DNA of 64,000 bases from positions 124,001 to 188,000 of the forward strand of contig NC_008347.1 of NCBI RefSeq assembly GCF_000014745.1, given 5' to 3'. Source of the stretch: Maricaulis maris MCS10 (GTDB lineage: Bacteria > Pseudomonadota > Alphaproteobacteria > Caulobacterales > Maricaulaceae). The translations under genes and the position numbers were made by a program. This document shows positions 63,466-64,000 of the stretch, one piece after another (position 1 is the stretch's first letter; every line of letters begins with the position of its first letter). The notes below the pieces were generated by a model. It ran no database searches and was not told the origin of the DNA. It saw only the letters and a list, made by a program, of their open reading frames with translations.

Positions 63466-64000
63466 ATGATTGCTTCAATCATCCGCTGGTCGATCGGCAA
63501 TCGTCTAATCGTCCTCATCATGGCGGTCTTGTTGGCTGTATTTGGAGCCTTCTCGCTTAGCCGCACGCCGCTTGATGCCATCCCCGACCTGTCCGATGTT
63601 CAGGTCATCATCAAAACGACCTATCCTGGACAGGCGCCCCAAGTCGTTGAAGATCAGGTCACCTACCCACTGACAACCGCGATGTTGGCGGTCCCGGGCG
63701 CGGTAACCGTTCGAGGCTATTCTTTCTTCAACGACAGTTATGTTTACATCATCTTCGAGGATGGGACCGACCTATACTGGGCGCGGTCGCGCGTCTTGGA
63801 ATATCTCTCTCAGGTCGCCCCCACCCTGCCAGAGGGGGCATCTCCAGCCTTGGGCCCTGATGCAACCGGGGTTGGTTGGATTTATCAATATGCGCTTGTA
63901 GACCGTACCGGTCAGCACGACCTGTCCGAGCTGCGTTCGCTACAAGACTGGTTCCTCAAATTCGAGCTTCAAACGATTGAGGGCGTTTCCGAAGTCGCGA
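63466..64000 (+). CDS. cusA: CusA-type heavy-metal RND pump, N-terminal part (runs off the right edge)
   Basis: The first 178 residues are visible. They hold the first membrane helix ([49 protein letters not shown]) and the start of the periplasmic porter domain ([63 protein letters not shown]). The wording matches the HME-RND CusA/SilA group, which exports Cu(I)/Ag(I) using the proton gradient. It begins 2 nt after the cusB stop. Confidence 0.93.
   Translation, partial: MIASIIRWSIGNRLIVLIMAVLLAVFGAFSLSRTPLDAIPDLSDVQVIIKTTYPGQAPQVVEDQVTYPLTTAMLAVPGAVTVRGYSFFNDSYVYIIFEDGTDLYWARSRVLEYLSQVAPTLPEGASPALGPDATGVGWIYQYALVDRTGQHDLSELRSLQDWFLKFELQTIEGVSEVA

Overview
The window looks like a chromosomal segment of a high-GC alphaproteobacterium, probably from the Caulobacterales/Maricaulales group (Maricaulis-like). 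This is inferred from the style of the infC, rpmI-rplT, pheST, lepA, DUF1134 and SerA proteins and from the repeat types; no 16S gene is present to confirm it.

Bases 1-33.8 kb are mostly core genome: two glycosyltransferases; infC, which appears to start at AUA; an MFS exporter; two secreted proteins built from a Cys-containing repeat; a MerC-like protein behind a Zur-like box; rpmI-rplT; pheS-orphan-pheT; a Sel1/peptidoglycan-binding protein; a CDF transporter and a MerR regulator facing each other across a 19-bp-spacer promoter; a GNAT/DUF1134 pair; an amine oxidase/C69 hydrolase pair; a lipoprotein M3 peptidase; SoxR facing a VOC protein across a SoxS-type promoter; a Rieske oxygenase; an APC permease; lepA; a peroxiredoxin; serA; a serB-like phosphatase; and msrA. 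Paired palindromic repeats lie upstream of pheS and lepA.

Bases 33.8-56.64 kb are a genomic island in the 3' end of tRNA-Ser(GGA). A 21-bp perfect direct repeat (33893-33913 and 56618-56638) marks its ends. An internal att-like core at 50612-50622, flanked by the same GTTCC(T/G)AT arm repeats at matching distances (84 bp on the left-arm side, 77 and 89/90 bp on the right-arm side), suggests two tandem elements. Element A (33.9-50.6 kb) has a tyrosine integrase, an XRE regulator, a Rep_trans-like protein and a tightly packed eight-gene defence operon: WYL regulator, hsdR, hsdM, hsdS, GIY-YIG-like protein, PD-D/ExK-like protein, DUF3696 ATPase and PLD-like protein. An 11-bp inverted-repeat operator precedes the operon. 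Element B (50.6-56.6 kb) has no integrase and carries a five-gene operon with 4-nt overlaps: Hen1, a small unknown, RlaP, SMI1/KNR4 and Pnkp. This is an RNA-repair module.

Bases 56.64-60.2 kb hold another mobile module: a large serine recombinase with DUF2924 and DUF3489 partners, then an IS6-family insertion sequence. From 60.2 kb to the end is a copper/silver RND efflux operon (a small Cys-rich protein, CusC-like, CusB-CusF fusion, truncated CusA).

The most interesting part is the island. A restriction operon extended by three or four extra nuclease/ATPase genes under one predicted repressor sits next to an RNA-repair operon in what looks like a passively mobile element.
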